DNA of 64,000 nt from Aspidapion aeneum (Eukaryota > Arthropoda > Insecta > Coleoptera > Brentidae). Numbering within the stretch: position 1 is the first letter of the stretch; the number at the start of each line of letters is the position of its first letter. A model generated the notes under the pieces. It was not told the DNA's origin. It searched no databases and saw only the letters and a list, made by a program, of their open reading frames with translations. This document shows, piece by piece, positions 59,195 through 64,000 of this stretch. Location of the stretch: positions 128,324,640 to 128,388,639 of the forward strand of contig OY755039.1 of the NCBI GenBank assembly GCA_963576565.1, in the 5' to 3' direction. A program made the translations under genes and the position numbers.

Positions 59195-60734
59195 TACAGC
59201 GTGTCCCATTTTCGATGGGATTAAATGGGAAACTCGGTTATTATTAAAGATATTGATTTTCTGATTGCACCTTATCGTGCTCTTTTTTTGAGCCCTTTAA
59301 AATGACGTAATCAGATTTTTGCTATACCCCGTAGTTTCGCTAATACAGGGAGTTTTTGAAAAAATTGTATTTTCAATAATCCCTTGTATCTCGCTTATTT
59401 TGCGAGATATTTTTATTCTGTAAAAACCTTCTCATGGCAACTTTTTTAGAAGAAAATAATGACGTTGTCAACTTTTTAAAATATTGTTTAGTTTTTGAGA
59501 TATGGTATTTATCATAAAAAAATTAAATACGGACCTGGATTTTTTTTGTACTATTTTGATTGGTTTCATGCTAGTATTATCACAAAATAATAAAAATTTA
59601 AAAAAATTTTGTTTTAAGGTAAAAAAAAATATTTAATATTAAAAAAAAAAATTATGCCGAACCTGGATATTTCCAACAAAAATATAAATTAAAAATTGCT
59701 AGTTAAACAATATTTAGTTTAACTGTTTTGATACTTAGCATATTAAAATGGTTTTACGTTAATTTACAGATTTATTTGAAATAAAGTCTACGAAAAATAC
59801 AAAAAAAAAATAAATTACAAGAAATAACTAATTTTTCTGATTACCATTATGTGTAAGACATTGTTGGCATTTTTGAGTAATTTTTCTTAACGCATTTTGC
59901 ATAAAAATATTTCTGCCATTTAAATATTGGGGTTTTGTTGCTTGAATGAAGCAGTCAATCATATCACATTTTTCAAAATCTGGATATGGTCGATTTCTAG
60001 CCAGTTTAAAATAATTGTAAGCCATTCACAAAAATGACAAGTAAAATGACAATGTCAATTCCATGCTTTTGTTTTGTAAATTTCACGACCTGCTGTGCTA
60101 CCATCAAATAATTAGTATGATATTATTTTTGTAACTTTTTAACGTTTTTACTTTATTTATAAATCTTTTAATTATCATTACTTTACAAAACAGATAAACT
60201 AAAAATCTTTCAACTAGTGTGTCTTGCAATTTTTAATTTATAATTACGTTGGAAATTTCCAGGTTCGGACTATATTTTTTTTTTCAAATATTAAATAGTT
60301 TTTTTTAATCTTAAATCAAAAAAATATTAAAGTTTTATCATTTTAGGGTAATAATAGCATGGAACCAATCAAAATAGTAATAAAAAAAATCCAGGTCCGT
60401 ATTTAATTTTTTTATGATAAATACTATATCTCAAAAACTAAACAATATTTTAAAAAATTGACAACGTCATTATTTTGCTCTAAAAAAGTTGCCATAGAAA
60501 GGTTTTTACAGAATAAAAATATTTTGCAAAATGAGCGAGATACAAGGAATTAATTAAAATGCAATTTTTTCAAAAACTCCCTGTATTAGCGAAACCACGG
60601 GGTATAGCAAAAATCTGATTGCACCATTTTTAAGGGCTCCAAAAAAGAGCACGGTAAGGTGCAATCAGAAAATCGATATCTTTAATAATAACCGAGTTTC
60701 CCATTTAATCCCATCGAAAATGGGACACGCTGTA
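59195..60734. mobile_element. 1.5-kb fold-back transposon, copy 2, inserted in a LINE tail
   Basis: TACAGCGTGTCCCATTTTCG at the left is mirrored by CGAAAATGGGACACGCTGTA at the right. The arms pair to about 59730 and 60190. The LINE reading frame on either side is restored if the element and one TA are removed, so the ends and the TA duplication are fixed by independent evidence. Copy 1 is at 31517-33038. Confidence 0.95.
59828..60025 (-). pseudogene. Helix-turn-helix-like relic in the fold-back centre, copy 2
   Basis: The frame from ATG at 60025 contains DFEKCDMIDCFIQATK and GRNIFMQNALRKI. The FEKCDM block aligns with YEKCDM in copy 1. The pattern suggests an N-terminal helix-turn-helix of a Tc1-related transposase, but similarity is distant and a frameshift is likely in the middle. 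Confidence 0.35.
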
Positions 60735-61223
60735 CATCCATTTGGTTCCCGCGTGTTTCTATAAATCGTCCGCCTATCTTATTGGGGGTCTTTCCCTACT
60801 TCTTTTATTTTCCCAAGGTCTCCAGTCTACTATACATTTGTTCTATCGATCGTTTTTATATCTGATATTATGACCGACAAATTTTCATTTAAATTTTGCT
60901 ACTTCTCCTTTGAGATCCCTTGCTTTTGTTTTATCTCTTATCCACTTATTCCTTTGGGCCTTTGTTACCTTATCCATGTTTGATTTTGTAAGGTAAGTAC
61001 AGGCAGGATACATTGTTTATACACTTTCGTTTTGAGATACTGAGGATATTTTTTATTTTTTAATATGTAGCTTCATCTAATCCCTCGGATGGGACAAGTC
61101 AATTTGGTTTGCGAGAGGGACGCTTTTTGGATATCAAGAAACTTTTGTAGCATGCACATTATATTCAAAAATTTTCAAAGCCAAATAATACATAAATAAC
61201 TTAAAACTATAACTGTAGATGCA

Positions 61224-61620
61224 TTACCGTATTAAATATTAGATCCCTGTATTTAACTACACATCCAACAGAACAATCATACATCGGTTTAATCATCGCT
61301 AACTTGTCTAAAAAATTAACATGTAAAATATAGCGAACAGCTGACACTGACATACACCGTTTTTATTGGACATCTCCTAGTGACGTTTAGAGGTTTCAAT
61401 ATGGGTACCATTTTTAAACCAAAATATTATATTCTTTTTATTTATTTCTAACCTTTGTGTCGAAATAATGTATTTCTTACAATGAAAAAAGATGACAAAT
61501 ATCGCATGGTTTTTACGAACAATTTATAGAAATATTAAAAACTATTGCATTCACGGGAAAAATAAGTTAAACCTTCAATCAAATTTAGCACTGTAGACCC
61601 TTCAGTAAATAGTGGTGTTA
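61224..61620 (+). repeat. Dispersed repeat, copy 2
   Basis: Direct-orientation match to 30146-30545 over about 400 bp with small indels, sharing TTGTCTAAAAAATTA, ACAATGAAAAAAGAT and CACGGGAAAAATAAG. It ends about 350 bp before the P-like transposase relic; a connection is unproven. Confidence 0.85.
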
Positions 61621-61747
61621 AAGATTATTTCATAATAGTAATGTTCCTGCACATTGAATCAAGGTATTGAATTAATCTTTTGATCATTGTCAGAAAATTA
61701 ATGTTCAGCTGATTGATATTACGTGCCTACCTTTTTAGTTCTGTAGA

Positions 61748-61965
61748 GGCCGCAGCCCACGAGAAAGACCGGCCCGGGCGCGGAAATATCACGTAACCGT
61801 AGGAGGGTCACAAAAGAACGCCTCCCGGCCAGCTGTCATTATAAAACATGTGTGTTTTCAGTTTTCGTATGTTTGTTTACGTCGATTTTGTTTTAATTCG
61901 GGCATGAATTTTATGTGAATTTTATCAAAGTTATTAAAATAACGCAGCCCACGAAAAAGACAACA
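61748..61965 (+). promoter_or_regulatory. Possible 5' leader of the P-like relic with a direct repeat
   Basis: CGCAGCCCACGAGAAAGAC at about 61751 recurs as CGCAGCCCACGAAAAAGAC at about 61943, just before the ATG. 61760-61830 is GC-rich. No TATA box assigned. Confidence 0.35.
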
Positions 61966-63001
61966 ATGCCGCGAACGTATAGTGTTGTTGGTTGTCGGTC
62001 CAACTATAAAACTGAAACCGAATATGTGTCAACTTTTAATTTGCCAGTGGATAAACAAATGCATAAAATTTGTAAAAATTAAGTATCTTAAAACGTCCAT
62101 AAGTTTGCATCAAACATTTTCCTAACGAGCAGGTTATTTGGTTTGATAAGTGTGGTGTAAATGGAGAGTAGACAGTAGACAACCTGTATCTACTGTTCAA
62201 TTAGCTGATGTTGAGAGGCAACAACTGGAAACTGCAATACAAGAAAGTCTTGAAACACTTTCAGCTCATAAGAAATCAATAGTTTTATCAAATATTGAGG
62301 ACATTTCAAAATTTTATTGTTCTAATACTAAAATCAACAAAAATTGGATTTTTACCCAAGAATATGCCTGATGACATTTTTGAACAACAATCCATCACTG
62401 TTAGCATCTCTAGTTGTTGAGGGAAATGTGTCATTTTTTGTAAATGTTAGCACATACAGGTATTCCATACCTAGGTGAAATTGAAATTGTCCATACCAAA
62501 AAACAAACTGCCAAAAAAAAATTGGAGTTTTATTTTTCGACAGCACCGGATACACTTGAAGAGCTAATGCAGTTTACTGAAATGAAAGTTGCAAACGGGA
62601 AAGAAGTGGTAAAAGATAAGATTGATCAAGTAATAGACATCCTTAGTGACATTTTCGATAGTGAGAGTGAAAAATATGTTCAATTGTCATTTCTTATTGA
62701 ACAATTAGGTCTCTTGAAAAGGTCACCTGAGAATCGAAGATATTGTCGATACACTTTAATGTTGGCTTCATCTTTGTTTATCCAGTCATGCAGTGCATAC
62801 ATGTCAATTTACAAAACTAAGGTAATATGTCTTCTGCACCCTCGCAATATTAAAAAACTGATTTGTAAAATATCGCTAACAGATAGTAATCTCTTCGGTA
62901 GTGTGCAATATTTAAAAAGTAAGATACAGCTTTTAAAAGAACATGAGTTGGTAGTTAATTTACACATTGATGAAATATATATTAAACTTTGTGCTGGGTA
63001 A
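61966..63001 (+). pseudogene. P-element-like (THAP9-like) transposase relic
   Basis: The N-terminal exon starts at ATG 61966 (MPRTYSVVGCRSNYKTE, then STFNLPVDKQMHKI) and stops at 62080. The second half of the THAP finger follows in another frame as VCIKHFPNEQVIWFDKCG (62113-62166). The first zinc cysteine reads Tyr. 62150-62370 encodes a Gln/Glu-rich linker. 62444-63001 (185 codons open) carries the transposase start: SPENRRYCRYTLMLASSLF, ICLLHPRNIKKLI, YLKSKIQLLKEHELVVNLHIDE. IDEI (Asp at about 62969) is where the P-superfamily's first catalytic Asp of the RNase H-like fold is expected. The frame ends at LCAGxTAA, where GTAATTT could also be a splice donor. The rest of the catalytic domain is not seen. 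Several stops and frame changes make it inactive. Confidence 0.78.
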
Positions 63002-63131
63002 TTTTTCAAAAAATGATTGACGACCAATACATTCAGTTTATTGAACGTGAAAACCATCTCACTTATTCACAAAATCACTTGTTTCTTTTTAATAAATTAA
63101 TGTGAAATGTTTTATATAAAAAATTTTTCTT

Positions 63132-63220
63132 TAGATCTAGCGAGTGTTTTTGTGGAGAAAAACTATTGTCAAATCTTGAAAAAATTAGTTTAAGGGCATG
63201 TAAAGTTTTTTAAAATAATT
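63132..63220 (+). other. Possible further exon of the P-like relic
   Basis: TTTTTCTTTAG is a good acceptor. The following frame reads SSECFCGEKLLSNLEKIS to a stop. It could be a downstream exon, but I cannot match it to the family. Confidence 0.2.
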
Positions 63221-63299
63221 TTATTAAAAAGCATAATGATTTAGTGTCTGCTAATAAATCTTTGAATAAGAACACAGACACTCAAAGAAAAATTAAATA

Positions 63300-64000
63300 A
63301 ATTGGTGGGAGGGGGTAGAGGTAGAAATATATTTTTTGTTTGGGCTGTATTGCCATTGGACCTTTATGCATATACCAAATTTTATAAAAGTCATTTGAAG
63401 TGAAGTGTGTCAAAAACGCATTTTTTATGGAAGGGGTGGGGGGTAGGGTGGGAGGACATTTTTTCATTATTGTTGTATTATCATCGGACCACTATATGTA
63501 TACCAAATTTCATCCAAATCGAATAATGGTAAGTGTGTCAAAAACGCATTTTTCTATAGATGGGGGTGGGGGTAGGGGTGGTAGAATTTTTTTTTTCAAT
63601 GTTGTATTGTCATCGGACCACTATATGTATACCAAATTTTATCCAAATCGGATAACGGGAAGTGTGTCAAAAAGAAATTTTTCTATGGAAGGGGGTGGGG
63701 GTAGGGGTGGGAGGATATTTTTCTTGATGTTGTATTGTCATCGGTCCACTATGTGAATACCAAATTTCTTCCAAATCGGATAATGGGAAGTGTGTCAAAA
63801 ACTCATTTTTCTATGAAAGGGGGTAGGGGTAGGGGTGGGAGGATATTTTTTTCTTAATATTGTATTGTCATCGGATCACTATATGTTTGCCAAATTTCAT
63901 CCAAATCGGATAGGGGTTAATGTTGTATTGTCATGGGACCACTATGTGTGTACCAAATTGCATCCAAATCGGATAATGGGAAGTGTGTCAAAAACGCTTC
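63300..64000. repeat. 128-129-bp tandem repeat, about 5.5 copies, running off the window
   Basis: AAGTGTGTCAAAAACGCATT recurs at about 63404, 63532, 63661 and 63789, and after a shortened unit at about 63982. Each unit holds GGGGGTGGGGGTAGGGGTGG, TTGTATTGTCATCGGACCAC and ACCAAATTTCATCCAAATCG. A 129-bp spacing keeps one plus-strand frame open for 118 codons, which is a by-product. Confidence 0.95.

Larger units (their letters stand above)
59081..61003 (-). pseudogene. LINE 3' coding end, interrupted by a 1.5-kb fold-back transposon
   Basis: Read on the minus strand from about 61003 the frame gives MDKVTKAQRNKWIRDKTKAR, FVGHNIRY, VDWRPWENKRS and RPPIR, then AGTKW at 60737. On the far side of the insertion it continues TANRDEWQ, and after a one-base deletion GEAYVQRWIEES, ending in TAA at 59081-59083. 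This is the C-terminal tail typical of insect endonuclease-reverse transcriptase LINEs (GRPP.RW.DD, AG..W, EAYVQ.W). In-frame TGA/TAG codons replace family tryptophans several times, as expected from G-to-A decay. Nothing of the catalytic RT remains here. It is a dead 3' fragment that predates the transposon within it. Confidence 0.85.

Noticed and set aside
63400..63756. 118-codon Gly-rich frame
   Set aside because: It exists because 128-129-bp repeats partly preserve frame. No start context or codon bias.

Overview
The window looks like repeat-dense intergenic DNA from an arthropod nuclear genome, most likely an insect and possibly a beetle. The evidence is its strong A/T richness, the absence of any long intact gene, short exons with GT..AG introns, and a mixture of insect-type transposons: piggyBac, P-element/THAP, Tc1, three or four non-LTR retrotransposon relics, and many TA-flanked fold-back elements. 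The exact organism cannot be read from the sequence. I saw no bacterial operon, CRISPR array, rRNA or tRNA gene.

Layout. 1-173 is the right end of a TA-flanked DNA transposon. About 1690-9870 is a satellite of roughly 53 head-to-tail units of about 148-149 bp. It contains a near-identical internal duplication of about 3.85-4.0 kb, and the units fall into two sequence subtypes. 9.95-12.9 kb holds a short tandem repeat, a fold-back element and an orphan THAP first exon. 12.9-15.4 kb holds, on the minus strand, a decayed jockey-like reverse transcriptase next to a decayed DD34E Tc1 transposase. 15.8-20.9 kb holds a 190-bp repeat, a hairpin, a 0.6-kb palindromic MITE, a piggyBac deletion derivative bounded by TTAA, and a MITE with an internal 126-bp duplication. 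21.3-22.85 kb is a second reverse-transcriptase relic with FADD still present. 25.6-29.5 kb is minisatellites and a Helentron-like candidate with a (CTGT)n tract. 30-43.4 kb holds a nearly perfect hairpin, a 1.5-kb fold-back element, further MITEs, a palindrome built of tandem modules, and the only gene-like unit that still reads cleanly: a two-exon, 80-residue THAP domain at 38690-39266. 45.7-50.2 kb has hAT-like MITEs and a second piggyBac-type element. 51.0-53.4 kb is one very large inverted repeat with a reverse-transcriptase fragment in its centre. 55.7-58.0 kb is a candidate P-like element carrying a second transposon nested inside it. 59.1-61.0 kb is a LINE 3' end split by a fold-back element so cleanly that the empty site can be inferred. 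62.0-63.0 kb is a decayed P-element-like (THAP9-like) transposase, and 63.3 kb to the end is a 128-bp tandem repeat.

The genes do not form a pathway; they record successive transposition, nesting and decay. The points most worth checking are the satellite's internal duplication, the large palindrome around a reverse-transcriptase fragment, the nested P-like element with its 8-bp flanking repeat, the two 1.5-kb fold-back elements that share a helix-turn-helix-like relic, and the repeated loss of the first zinc cysteine in THAP first exons. I found no convincing new multi-gene system.
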